Shown here: positions 8,906 through 16,833 of the stretch, one piece after another
Numbering within the stretch: the first letter of the stretch is position 1
How the letters are laid out: every line of letters starts with the position of its first letter
Source: Nocardioides insulae DSM 17944
GTDB lineage: Bacteria > Actinomycetota > Actinomycetes > Propionibacteriales > Nocardioidaceae
Reading direction: 5' to 3'
DNA length: 64,000 nt
Assembly (NCBI RefSeq): GCF_000422825.1
Contig: NZ_AUGU01000017.1
Location: forward strand, 124,001-188,000
The notes under the pieces: generated by a model
What the model was told of the DNA's origin: nothing
Seen by the model: the letters and a program-made list of their open reading frames with translations, nothing else
Databases searched by the model: none
Translations under genes and position numbers: made by a program

Positions 8906-9955
8906 ATGCCACCGACCCACCCAGTGCCCCGCCGACCTCCCCTGGCGGGCCGCTATCTGCTGGTCGACGAGCTGGGCGCTGGCGCGTCCGGGACCGTCTG
9001 GCGGGCCTGGGATCTGCGCCGCCAGTCCTTCTGTGCCGCCAAGGTGCTGGGACCGGCCCGGAGCCCGCAATTGATCCGGTTCGTGCGCGAGCAGTCGCTG
9101 CGGATCGACCATCGGCACGTCGTCGCACCGACCGGCTGGGCAGCCGAGGACGATCTGGTCGTGCTCACCATGGATCTGGTGCGCGGCGGGGCGGTCGCCG
9201 ATCTGCCTGTTCCGCTGACCGAGGGGTACATCGCCGTCCTGCTCGACCAGCTCCTCCAGGCACTCAGGGCCGTGCACGCCCACGGCGTGGTCCACCGCGA
9301 CGTCAAGCCAGGCAACCTGCTCCTGGAGGCCACCGGCACCGCCCGCCCGCATCTGCGGCTGGCCGACTTCGGGGTGGCCGCGGTCCTCACCGACGCCCGG
9401 CTCACCCTCGCTCCCGGCGGGGTGGGCACTCCGGGGTACATGGCCCCAGAGCAGGAGGCCGGCGCGGCCCCCGACTTCCGTCAGGACCTGTACGCCGCCG
9501 GCCGGGTCGGACGCGCCCTGCTCGGCGATCACCCGGAGCCGCCCCGGGGGCGGCTCGACGACCTGATCGCTCGACTCACCGCGCACGACCCCGATCGGCG
9601 GCCCTCCTCCGCCGCGCAGGCCCTGTGCGAACTTCGGGCGCTGGACATCCCGGCACCTCGACACTGGCTGGCCCTGCCCGACCGCCTGCCGGAAGCCGTC
9701 GTCCCGGTCGCGGACGCGCTGGCCCTGCCCCGGCCGGCTGCTCCTCGGCGTCGCGCCGGCTCGCCGTCAGCGGTGGCGGGTGCGCTGGTCTGCTTCGTGA
9801 CCGCGATCCTGCTCTGCTTGGTGGCGCTGGCGCGCGTCTCGGGCGAGCAGGGCCCCTCCGAGCAGCGTCAGGGCAGCGGCCAGACCGAGCAGCAACGAGG
9901 TCACCCCGGCCACCCTAGTGCCGCGGTTGCCGGTGCGCTGCGGGCTCTCTCCTAG
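8906..9955 (+). CDS. Membrane-anchored Ser/Thr protein kinase
   Basis: A 349-aa PknB-type kinase. The glycine loop GAGASGTVW (24-32), catalytic Lys in CAAKVL (K46), HRDVKPGN (130-137), DFG (154-156) and GTPGYMAPEQ (174-183) are all intact, so it should be active. A single membrane helix (about 287-308, AVAGALVCFVTAILLCLVAL) is followed by a ~40-aa Gln/Gly/Ser-rich tail with no PASTA repeats. The compact catalytic domain ends soon after the 'HDPDRRPSSAAQAL' motif. It is divergent from rpsF and 10 bp upstream of endonuclease IV. Targets are unknown. The downstream tail is poorly conserved in character and could end differently in relatives. Confidence 0.92.
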   Translation: MPPTHPVPRRPPLAGRYLLVDELGAGASGTVWRAWDLRRQSFCAAKVLGPARSPQLIRFVREQSLRIDHRHVVAPTGWAAEDDLVVLTMDLVRGGAVADLPVPLTEGYIAVLLDQLLQALRAVHAHGVVHRDVKPGNLLLEATGTARPHLRLADFGVAAVLTDARLTLAPGGVGTPGYMAPEQEAGAAPDFRQDLYAAGRVGRALLGDHPEPPRGRLDDLIARLTAHDPDRRPSSAAQALCELRALDIPAPRHWLALPDRLPEAVVPVADALALPRPAAPRRRAGSPSAVAGALVCFVTAILLCLVALARVSGEQGPSEQRQGSGQTEQQRGHPGHPSAAVAGALRALS

Positions 9956-9965
9956 GCTGTGGATC

Positions 9966-10754
9966 ATGCAGATCGGAGCCCACGTCGACCAGACCGACCC
10001 GCTCGCCGAGGCCCGCGCCCGGGAGGCGGGTGTGGTCCAGTTCTTCCTGGGCGACCCGCAGAGCTACAAGGGGCCCGTGGTGGCCTACGCGGGCGGGCCT
10101 ACTGCGCTCAGGGCGGACGCGGAGGCTGCCGGGATCGACCTGTTCGTGCACGCGCCGTACATCATCAACGTCGCCACGACCAACAACCGCATCCGGATCC
10201 CCAGTCGCAAGCTGCTCCAGCAGCACGTCGACGCGGCGGCGGAGGTGGGCGCCAAGGGGCTGATCGTGCACGGCGGCCACGTCAACAAGGCCGACGACCC
10301 GGAGAAGGGCTTCGACAACTGGCGCAAGGCGATCGAGGCCACCGACCTCAAGGTGCCGGTGCTGATCGAGAACACCGCGGGCGGCGAGAACGCCATGACC
10401 CGCCACCTGGACCGCATCGCCCGGGTGTGGGAGGCGATCAGCGCGGCCGAGGGCTCCGAGCAGGTGGGCTTCTGCCTCGACACCTGCCACGCGCACGCTG
10501 GCGGGAACGAGTTGGAGACCGTCGTGGAACGGCTCCGGGCGATCACCGGCCGGATCGACCTCGTCCACGCCAACGACTCCCGGGACGCCTTCGACTCCGG
10601 AGCCGACCGGCACACCAACTTCGGCACCGGCCAGATCGATCCCGACCTGCTCGCCGGGGTGATCCGCTCGGCCGATGCGCCGGTGATCTGCGAGACCCCA
10701 GGCGGCGCCGAGGAGCACGTCGCCGACTTCGCCTGGCTCCGCGAGCGTCTCTGA
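9966..10754 (+). CDS. nfo: Deoxyribonuclease IV (AP endonuclease)
   Basis: A 262-aa TIM-barrel, tri-zinc enzyme that nicks 5' of abasic sites in base-excision repair. Metal-ligand motifs are visible in order: FVHAPY, IVHGGH, LIENTAGG, FCLDTCHAHAGG, LVHANDSRD, DRHTNFGTGQI and ICETPGG. ATG at 9966 is chosen because MQIGAHV is the family N-terminus; an upstream in-frame start would extend into the kinase tail. It follows the kinase gene by 10 bp, so the two may be co-transcribed. Confidence 0.97.
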   Translation: MQIGAHVDQTDPLAEARAREAGVVQFFLGDPQSYKGPVVAYAGGPTALRADAEAAGIDLFVHAPYIINVATTNNRIRIPSRKLLQQHVDAAAEVGAKGLIVHGGHVNKADDPEKGFDNWRKAIEATDLKVPVLIENTAGGENAMTRHLDRIARVWEAISAAEGSEQVGFCLDTCHAHAGGNELETVVERLRAITGRIDLVHANDSRDAFDSGADRHTNFGTGQIDPDLLAGVIRSADAPVICETPGGAEEHVADFAWLRERL

Positions 10755-10811
10755 GCCGAGATCGAACGCCGCGCTATCTCCCGGCGCCGCTGCGGCGACC
10801 CGCCCGCGCCG

Positions 10812-10834
10812 TTTCAACCCACGCGGCAGCGTGG
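10812..10834. repeat. Palindromic repeat, copy 1
   Basis: TTTCAACC leads into a perfect 6-bp hairpin: CCACGC (10819-10824), loop GGCA, GCGTGG (10829-10834). The same element recurs at 10893 with a paired base change in the stem. Confidence 0.6.
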
Positions 10835-10892
10835 CGTGAACCGCCGTGCCACGCTTCTATCTTCCGGCAGGAGTGAAGACATGCTCGCGCCA

Positions 10893-10914
10893 TTCAACCC
10901 GCGCGGCAGCGCGG
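10893..10914. repeat. Palindromic repeat, copy 2
   Basis: TTCAACC plus hairpin CCGCGC (10899-10904), loop GGCA, GCGCGG (10909-10914). Compared with copy 1, stem position A-T has become G-C, a compensatory change that keeps the hairpin. Confidence 0.6.
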
Positions 10915-10985
10915 CGCCGCCGACGGTGCACCCTGTCCTTTGAACGCACCGTCGAGCGGCGACGCGCTCGCGCCACTCAATGCGA

Positions 10986-11020
10986 AGGGGCGGAGCCGCC
11001 CCCACCGCGGCTCCGCCCCT
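10986..11020. terminator. Perfect 13-bp GC hairpin
   Basis: AGGGGCGGAGCCG (10986-10998) pairs perfectly with CGGCTCCGCCCCT (11008-11020), with a 9-nt loop. It lies between convergent nfo and the CHAT gene and probably terminates one or both. Confidence 0.6.
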
Positions 11021-11054
11021 GACACGCCGGACACCCCCATGGCCGGCGAACACC

Positions 11055-11081
11055 CTTCTGCACTCCCCTCGAGTGCAGAAG
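11055..11081. terminator. Perfect 10-bp hairpin near the CHAT gene end
   Basis: CTTCTGCACT (11055-11064) pairs with AGTGCAGAAG (11072-11081), loop CCCCTCG. It is less GC-rich than the previous hairpin, about 95 bp past the CHAT stop. It could be a terminator or a protein-binding palindrome. Confidence 0.5.
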
Positions 11082-11176
11082 AGGCGCTGTCGAAGGTCAG
11101 GAGTCACCCCAGAGGCCGCTGATACATCCCGGCGAGGATCTTTTCCGCAGGGACGGGCGGGGGCTGGTCGGGCCGA

Positions 11177-13600
11177 TCAGGCGAAGCAGAGGAACGGCGC
11201 CGGCGGGCGGTCGCAGGTGGGGGCGGGCACGGCGGCGGCGAGGGCCACGTCCGGAGCCTGGCCGGCCGCGAGGCCGCGGTGGAGGGCCACCAGCGCGTCG
11301 TACGCCGCGTCGTCGGCGACCGAGGCCGGCGAGGCGATCACGCACCGGGCACCGGCGTGCAGCCAGGCCGCGGTCATGCCGATCAACTCCTCCCCCCAGC
11401 GGACCGTGGAGCGGCCGACCTCGCAGGCGGAGAGCAACACGATGTCGGGCACCCGGGGCAACTGGTCGACGTCGTAGCCGTACCAGGTGCCGTCGGCCAG
11501 TCCGACCCCGGAGAACAACGGGTTCTGGGCCGAGTGCCGGCCGTGCGCCGCGACGTGCAGGACATCGACCGCGGCGGCGAGCGCGGAGGCAGCGGCAGCG
11601 GTCGCGTCCGGCCCGGTCAGGATGCTGGAGTCGGCCCACTCCTTGGCGGTCGCCGCGATCTCCTCCTCCGCGCGGGCGACCCGCGGGCCGGCGACGAACC
11701 CGGCGCGGCCGGTCCGCAGGGGTGTGCGGTTGCGCGCGAGCCAGGAGGTGGCGGACTGGGCCACCGTGACCGGGCGGCCCGAGAACCCTGGTAGCAGCGT
11801 CCACGGCACCCCCGCGAGGCGGCCGGAGGGGGTCAACAGCACCGGCCGGTCGCCGAGCAGCGGGAGCAGCGGAGTGACCAGGGTGGCGGCCAGGCGGTCG
11901 AGCCGGGTGATGAGTTCGCCACGGACGGCGACGCCGAGGGCACCGTCGAGCCGTTCGGCGGCGACGTCGAGGTCGGGCAGCAGGCCACCCAGGTCGGCCC
12001 GGAGACCCTCGATCGGACCGAGCGGCACCCGGCGTACCTTCTCCGCGGTGACCACGAGCGCCACCACGGCTCCCCCACCGACCACCAGGCTCACCAGGGC
12101 CCGCTCCCCCAGCGCCGCCCGGACCTGGTCGAGTGTGCAGGGGTCGGTGACCCGGCCGGAACCCTCCTTCTGCCAGGCCTGCTCCCGGATCCGGCGGCGC
12201 AGCTCGGCCTCGCGGGCGGGCGCGGGATCCGATCTGAGTTCGGCCAGGTCGGCGGCGAGGTGCGGGTCGGCGGGGGCCTGGACCGGCTGGATCCGGGCGG
12301 CCAGCATCCGCGCCCGCTCCGACCATTCGAAGAGCACCGTGTCCGAGGGCGAGGCGACCGCCAGTTCGAGCGCGCGCACCGCGAGGTGGACCCCCTGGCC
12401 GATCACGTTGGTCTGCAGGTCCAGGCTGCCGAAGGAGCTCTGCCACTCGTGCAGTTCGTCCAGGCCGGTCCGGAGGCGCCGCAGTGCCTCGCCCGGGCGT
12501 CCTCGGCCGGCCGCCAGATCGGCCCGCACCTCATCCGCGAGCAGCCGCACCGGCAGCGGCGTCGAGGCCCGCATGCGTACGCCGGCCAGCCGCTCCCGCA
12601 TCCCCTCCAGGTCGCCCCGCCGACCGGCGACCCGCGCGGCGTTCAACCGGGCGGTGGCCCCGGCATGCGGCTGGCCGAGCGCCTCCAGGTCGGCCGCGAG
12701 CCGGTCGCCACGGGTGATCAGGGCGGCCCCGCGGCGGCCGAGCTCGACCTCGGCGGCGTGGATGGCGTGCTCGGCCCGTAACTGCCACACCGGCGCGCCA
12801 CTGCGCACGAACTGGGCGCGGGACCTCCGGGCGGCGGCCAGCGCCTCGGCCGGTACGACGTGCACCAGCGAGCGGGCGAAGGTCAGTTCGGTCTCACCGC
12901 GGCGCTGGTAGAGCCGGCGTCCGACGTACGCCGCGGAGGCCTCGCGCAGCGCCGTACGTCCCTCGTCGACCAACCCGGCGGCGACCAGGGCCTCGGCCCG
13001 ATCCATCGCTGCGGTCGCGACCAGGACCGGCCCGGCCTCGGCGAAGACCGGCGCCGCCGCGTCCATCGCCCCCAGCGCTCCGACCAGGTCGCCGGTGAGC
13101 AGGTGGACATAGCCCAGGTTGTGGCGAGCCTTGGCGGCCGCGAGGGTGTCGCCGACCGCGCTGAAGCACTGGGCTGCGAGGGCGAAGTCCTCCCGCGCAG
13201 GGAGCGGCAGGTCGCGCTGGGTGTAGACGCTGCCGCGATTGAGGTAGGCACGGCCGAGCAGCCGTTGGTCCTCCAGCAGGGCGACGGCCTCGCCGAACGC
13301 CTCGAGGGCGTCGTCCTTCTCGCCGCGCAGCATGCGCAGCAGGCCGACCTGACTGTGCAGCGTGCCGCGGGTGGCCCGGGTCAGTCCGGGGTAGTCGAGG
13401 GCCACGCGACATAGCGCCACCCCGTCGTTCTCCACCCCGGTCTCCTGCCAGACGTAGGCGAGACTGGCCTCGATCCGAGCGAGCAGATCACCCGGCTCGA
13501 GCCCGTCCCGGGCCTGCTCCAGCAGCTGACGGGCCCGAGCATGGCGGCCCCGGGTGCTGGCGGCTACGCCGGCCTCGTGGAGCTGTTCGCGGGAACGCAC
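11177..13600 (-). CDS. TPR-CHAT domain protease-like protein
   Basis: An 807-aa cytoplasmic protein (no signal peptide or membrane helix). The N-terminal ~430 residues are TPR-like helical repeats ('GTLHSQVGLLRMLRGEKDDALEAFGEAVALL', 'AKARHNLGYVHLLTGDLVGAL'). The C-terminal ~300 residues form a CHAT domain, a caspase-related cysteine protease fold. The catalytic dyad is intact: His686 in DVLHVAAHG and Cys726 in DIVLLSACEVG. 'PSGRLAGVPWTLLPG' is another CHAT hallmark. The start is GTG at 13600 with a weak ribosome site. It is the last gene of the sigma/162-aa/subtilisin/CHAT operon, 115 bp after the subtilisin gene. The arrangement recalls Csx29-like TPR-CHAT proteases, but no CRISPR genes are present. 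Substrate is unknown. Confidence 0.93.
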   Translation of the reverse strand: MRSREQLHEAGVAASTRGRHARARQLLEQARDGLEPGDLLARIEASLAYVWQETGVENDGVALCRVALDYPGLTRATRGTLHSQVGLLRMLRGEKDDALEAFGEAVALLEDQRLLGRAYLNRGSVYTQRDLPLPAREDFALAAQCFSAVGDTLAAAKARHNLGYVHLLTGDLVGALGAMDAAAPVFAEAGPVLVATAAMDRAEALVAAGLVDEGRTALREASAAYVGRRLYQRRGETELTFARSLVHVVPAEALAAARRSRAQFVRSGAPVWQLRAEHAIHAAEVELGRRGAALITRGDRLAADLEALGQPHAGATARLNAARVAGRRGDLEGMRERLAGVRMRASTPLPVRLLADEVRADLAAGRGRPGEALRRLRTGLDELHEWQSSFGSLDLQTNVIGQGVHLAVRALELAVASPSDTVLFEWSERARMLAARIQPVQAPADPHLAADLAELRSDPAPAREAELRRRIREQAWQKEGSGRVTDPCTLDQVRAALGERALVSLVVGGGAVVALVVTAEKVRRVPLGPIEGLRADLGGLLPDLDVAAERLDGALGVAVRGELITRLDRLAATLVTPLLPLLGDRPVLLTPSGRLAGVPWTLLPGFSGRPVTVAQSATSWLARNRTPLRTGRAGFVAGPRVARAEEEIAATAKEWADSSILTGPDATAAAASALAAAVDVLHVAAHGRHSAQNPLFSGVGLADGTWYGYDVDQLPRVPDIVLLSACEVGRSTVRWGEELIGMTAAWLHAGARCVIASPASVADDAAYDALVALHRGLAAGQAPDVALAAAVPAPTCDRPPAPFLCFA

Positions 13601-13715
13601 GGGCTCATCATGGCTTAGGAGGGAGCTGAGCAGGACGGGCGAACGCTCTCGGCGCCCCGCCCGGTCCTCGGGCGGCCGCGCGGACTGTTCAGCAGTCTCC
13701 TCGGCATGGGTCCGG

Positions 13716-15497
13716 TCAGTCGTCGTCGGGTTTCATCCCGGTCACCACCTGGACCGCGGTCCACGCCTGGCCGGGAGTGATGTGGCGCTCGCCCTGGCCC
13801 TGCAGGAGCTGGAGCAGTTCGCTGGCGAGCTTGCCGGAGGTGAGCGGCGCGCTGAACGAGGTCCCGCTCCACACCGCGAACCCGCTGCGGAAGTCGTCGG
13901 GATCCATCGAGGTGCGCTCCCTGCGCTCCTTGCCGTCCCAGACCCAGGTGCGCGCGATCGGCTCGTAGCCACCCCGGAGCTTCGGGAACGTGCTCATCAG
14001 GACGGCACCGCGCTCGTAGTGCCGCACCCAGGGGCCGACGTTGCTGAACAGCGCGTCGATCTTGCCGTCGGGGTTGAGCGCTCCGACCGACACGATCGGC
14101 GCGACCGCCGGATCGGCCCCGAACGGGCTGCCGCCGCGCCACGGACCGAAGGCCGCCGGGAAGGAAGGGCGCTGGGTGGCGTCGTTGCCCGCCGAGCACA
14201 CCACGGTCACGCCCAGCTCGCCGAGTTGGCGCAGCAGGTCGCGCAGGGAGGCGTCGATCAGGTCGGTGTTCTCCGGTGTCTCGTGGTAGTAGCCCAGCGA
14301 CAGGTTGAGGACGTCGATGGCCTGCCCCTTGGCGGGGTCCTCCCGGTTCTGCTCGACCAACTCGATGATCTGGCACAACGCGGTGAGGAGCTCGGCCTCC
14401 TCGCTCTCCCCCTCGGGCGGCATGATCCGCCAGGAGAGGATGTCGGCGTCCGGGCAGGCCTGGTGGATCAGGCCGGCGACGAAGGTGCCGTGGCCGGCGA
14501 TGCCGCTCAACGAGCCGTCCAGCGGCCGGCTGTCGGCGCCCGGCTCGGGCAGCTGGTCCTCGGCCTCCCAGCGGTCCCGGGCGTAGCCGATCGGCAGCCA
14601 CCGCGGCCCGTCCGGGGTCTGGGTACGCACCTTCACATCCGTGCGTACGACGGGGGTCTGCGCCCGCCCCCCGACGGTACGGCGGAACCACGGGTGCCGG
14701 GTCCAGCAACCGGTGTCGAGGACGGCGACCACCGGACGGCGGCAGCGGTACCGCTCCTGGAACTCGGCGTCCGGCAGGCGGGCCGGCTCCGGGCCGACGT
14801 ACGCGATCGGCTGTCGTCCGCCGTGCCCGGCGCTGAGGTAGCTGGCCACCGCCACCGAGGTGGCTCCCGACACGACCGGGTTGGGTTCGTGGAAGGTGTT
14901 GGGTTCGTGGAACGTGTTCGGCTCATGGAAGGTGTTGGGCTCGTGGAACGTGTTCGGCTCATGGAAGGTGTTCGGGGCGAAGCCACGCGGTGAGACCGGG
15001 GACAGCAGGTGGCTGAGGAACGCCGCCTTCAGTGGCTCGTACTCATCCTTCGAGGTCGCCTCCCCTCCCATCGCCCGGGCGAGCTGGAGCAGACGCCAGG
15101 CGTCGGGCTGCGCCTGACCGGGCTTGGCGTCCACCCCGACCGTGATCACGCCATTGCGCAGCGAGGCGGTACGGACATCCTCCGGGTGCGCGGTGACCGT
15201 CCACTCGAGCGCTTCGCCGGCCTTGACCAGCTGGTCGATCACCTTGGTGTGGCGCCCGGGGCGGGCATCGGAACGCGCCACGGTGAGGTGGACCCCGACG
15301 TAGGCCGTGGGGAGCGCGTTGACGCCGGGGACGACCGCCTTGGTGGGGTCGAGCACACGACGGGAGTAGCGGGCCCGGCGCCACGCACAGCGCCCCTCCT
15401 TCTCCCCCTGCTCCTCGGTCTGCTCTTCGGTCTGCTCCACCTGCCCGCCCTCGGTTGCGGACTCGGCGGACTCGGCGTCGGACTCGGCAACGGACAT
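13716..15497 (-). CDS. Cytoplasmic S8 family serine peptidase (subtilisin-like)
   Basis: A 593-aa subtilase with Asp261 (VVAVLDTG), His336 (GHGTFVAGLI), oxyanion Asn438 (SAGND) and Ser547 (SGTSFSAPL), so the triad is complete. There is no signal peptide: the N-terminus is acidic and Glu/Gln-rich (1-35), followed by a globular domain (~45-170) and a linker of five perfect PNTFHE repeats (175-204). It therefore probably acts inside the cell, unlike most subtilisins. It lies 35 bp after the 162-aa gene and upstream of the CHAT gene. Pairing of a subtilisin and a caspase-like protease suggests a proteolytic cascade; this is inference. Confidence 0.94.
   Translation of the reverse strand: MSVAESDAESAESATEGGQVEQTEEQTEEQGEKEGRCAWRRARYSRRVLDPTKAVVPGVNALPTAYVGVHLTVARSDARPGRHTKVIDQLVKAGEALEWTVTAHPEDVRTASLRNGVITVGVDAKPGQAQPDAWRLLQLARAMGGEATSKDEYEPLKAAFLSHLLSPVSPRGFAPNTFHEPNTFHEPNTFHEPNTFHEPNTFHEPNPVVSGATSVAVASYLSAGHGGRQPIAYVGPEPARLPDAEFQERYRCRRPVVAVLDTGCWTRHPWFRRTVGGRAQTPVVRTDVKVRTQTPDGPRWLPIGYARDRWEAEDQLPEPGADSRPLDGSLSGIAGHGTFVAGLIHQACPDADILSWRIMPPEGESEEAELLTALCQIIELVEQNREDPAKGQAIDVLNLSLGYYHETPENTDLIDASLRDLLRQLGELGVTVVCSAGNDATQRPSFPAAFGPWRGGSPFGADPAVAPIVSVGALNPDGKIDALFSNVGPWVRHYERGAVLMSTFPKLRGGYEPIARTWVWDGKERRERTSMDPDDFRSGFAVWSGTSFSAPLTSGKLASELLQLLQGQGERHITPGQAWTAVQVVTGMKPDDD
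14880..14969 (-). repeat. Five tandem 18-bp units encoding the NTFHEP linker
   Basis: Five in-frame 18-bp units (starting 14880, 14898, 14916, 14934, 14952) encode identical hexapeptides while differing at synonymous sites (TTC/TTG-type changes, CGT/CAT strand-wise). Protein identity with DNA divergence suggests purifying selection on the linker rather than recent slippage alone. Copy number can change without a frameshift. Confidence 0.85.
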
Positions 15498-15532
15498 GGT
15501 GGAGTGCCTTTCGGGTGTGGGGTGTCGGCCGC

Positions 15533-16021
15533 TCAGATCTCGAAGGTGGGGGTGGCGAACGGGGGGCGGCTGAGGTCCTGCGGCTCGAACCGCAGTCGCA
15601 GCAGGCCCTGGGGCAGGCCGGCGAACTCGAACCGGCCGGTCTCGGCCACCGCGGTCGCTCGCGAGGGCTGGTCCGCGGCGAGCACGCGCACGGTCATCTC
15701 TTCGGCGGGCGCGATCCAGCCGTCCACCCGCGACCCGTCGCCCTCGCCCGGCGCGACCCGCACCAGCAGGTCGACCTCGCCGAGGGTGAACCGCAGGGTG
15801 TACGCCGTGCCGGCCGCTCGCCGGGTCGCCGACTCTCCCCGGACACTCGCCCCCTCGAGCTGCTCGACCAGCAGCATCAGTTCGAGGTCCAGGCCCAGCC
15901 CGGACACCTCTGCCGCCGCGGCGTCCTGCATCCGCTCCACCAGGCCCTCGGGCATGGGGTCGCGGGCGTCGTACACGTGGCGCACGACCTCCAACAGCCG
16001 CTCACGACTCATCTCACTCAT
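15533..16021 (-). CDS. 162-aa protein of the sigma/CHAT operon (possible anti-sigma or substrate)
   Basis: I do not recognise a named family. The N-terminal ~70 residues are helical ('DARDPMPEGLVERMQDAAAAE', then an acidic stretch), resembling the short leaders of cytoplasmic sigma-associated proteins. The C-terminal ~90 are beta-strand-like, ending 'ETGRFEFAGLPQGLLRLRF', similar to carboxypeptidase-regulatory/Cna-B type modules. There is no membrane segment. Its start overlaps the end of the sigma gene by 8 bp, so the two are co-translated, the usual layout of a sigma factor with its regulator. Role as an anti-sigma factor or protease target is inference. Confidence 0.75.
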   Translation of the reverse strand: MSEMSRERLLEVVRHVYDARDPMPEGLVERMQDAAAAEVSGLGLDLELMLLVEQLEGASVRGESATRRAAGTAYTLRFTLGEVDLLVRVAPGEGDGSRVDGWIAPAEEMTVRVLAADQPSRATAVAETGRFEFAGLPQGLLRLRFEPQDLSRPPFATPTFEI

Positions 16022-16649
16022 CCACGTCTCCTGCCTCGATCAGAGCGACCCGCAGCTTCGCCAGGCAGCGACCGCGGGTGGGGCCGATACTGCCGACGGG
16101 CATCCCGAGGTCCACGGCGAGCGTGGCGTAATCGGGTCGATGTTCGAAGGCGACCACGCGCAGCAGTCGCCGGCACCGCTCGGGGAGCGCGTTGACCGCG
16201 GCCCAGAGCCGGTCCTGGCCGTCACGCTCCACCGCGGCGCTCTCCGCGGAGCGCTGCTGCGGCAGGTGGACGGCGAGGTCCTCGTCCTGGGTCGGATCCG
16301 CGCGATGCTGCACCTGCGCGGTGCGCCAGGCCTCGCGGCGGGCGGTGATGGTGAGCCAGCCGCCGATCGCGGCCGAGTCGATGATCGAGGACTGACGGCG
16401 CACCAGAGCCAGCCAGGTGCTCTGGACGACGTCCTCGGCGAGCTCGTGGGAGAGGCCGTAGGCGCGGACCACCTGCCACAGCACGGGGGTCATCACACCC
16501 ACCAGTTCGCTGAGCCCCTCCTCGTCATCGGCGAGCCACCGGTCGAAGGCGGCGGTCGCCCGCTCCCAGACGCTCCCCGGCGCATCCGCGACCTCACGAG
16601 TCCCCTGCGCCGACGCGTCGACGTCAGCGCTGGGGTCGGCGGTGGCCAT
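16014..16649 (-). CDS. ECF-type RNA polymerase sigma factor of the CHAT operon
   Basis: A 211-aa sigma-70 family protein. Region 2 is 'LSHELAEDVVQSTWLALVRR' and 'WLTITARREAWR'; region 4 is 'ALPERCRRLLRVVAFEHRPDYATLAVDLGMP' with the helix-turn-helix 'VGSIGPTRGRCLAKLR'. I chose ATG at 16649 because GGAGG lies 7 nt upstream; a start at 16682 would add 11 residues without a good ribosome site. It is the first gene of the four-gene operon and divergent from femX across 184 bp. It probably activates its own operon, but I see no unambiguous ECF promoter upstream. Confidence 0.92.
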   Translation of the reverse strand: MATADPSADVDASAQGTREVADAPGSVWERATAAFDRWLADDEEGLSELVGVMTPVLWQVVRAYGLSHELAEDVVQSTWLALVRRQSSIIDSAAIGGWLTITARREAWRTAQVQHRADPTQDEDLAVHLPQQRSAESAAVERDGQDRLWAAVNALPERCRRLLRVVAFEHRPDYATLAVDLGMPVGSIGPTRGRCLAKLRVALIEAGDVDE

Positions 16650-16833
16650 GGTCCCACCTCCCCGTGTGGTCATCACGGTCATGCTCCCTCAGGAGCGGTG
16701 CGGTCTCCTCCAGATACCTCACGACCCGATCCCCCTGTCCCCCGGTGCTGCCATCACCTCGGGTCAACGACTCAGACTAGTGCGTTCGGCCGCCGACGTG
16801 AGCCGAATCCGCGTCGCCGGTAGCCTTCGCGGG

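Larger units (their letters stand above)
10755..11176. other. Gene-free gap rich in palindromes between nfo and the CHAT gene
   Basis: A 422-bp interval between two convergent gene ends. It holds two copies of a palindromic element, a related third fragment (10967-10983) and two strong hairpins; no coding frame is credible. The shared motif (C)GCGCC-rTTCAAccc recurs near 10804, 10885 and 10968, about 80 nt apart. Confidence 0.7.

Noticed and set aside
10814..11107. 97-codon - strand frame in the palindrome-rich gap
   Set aside because: Arg/Gly/Cys-rich translation, no ribosome site, and it spans hairpins that fit termination better.
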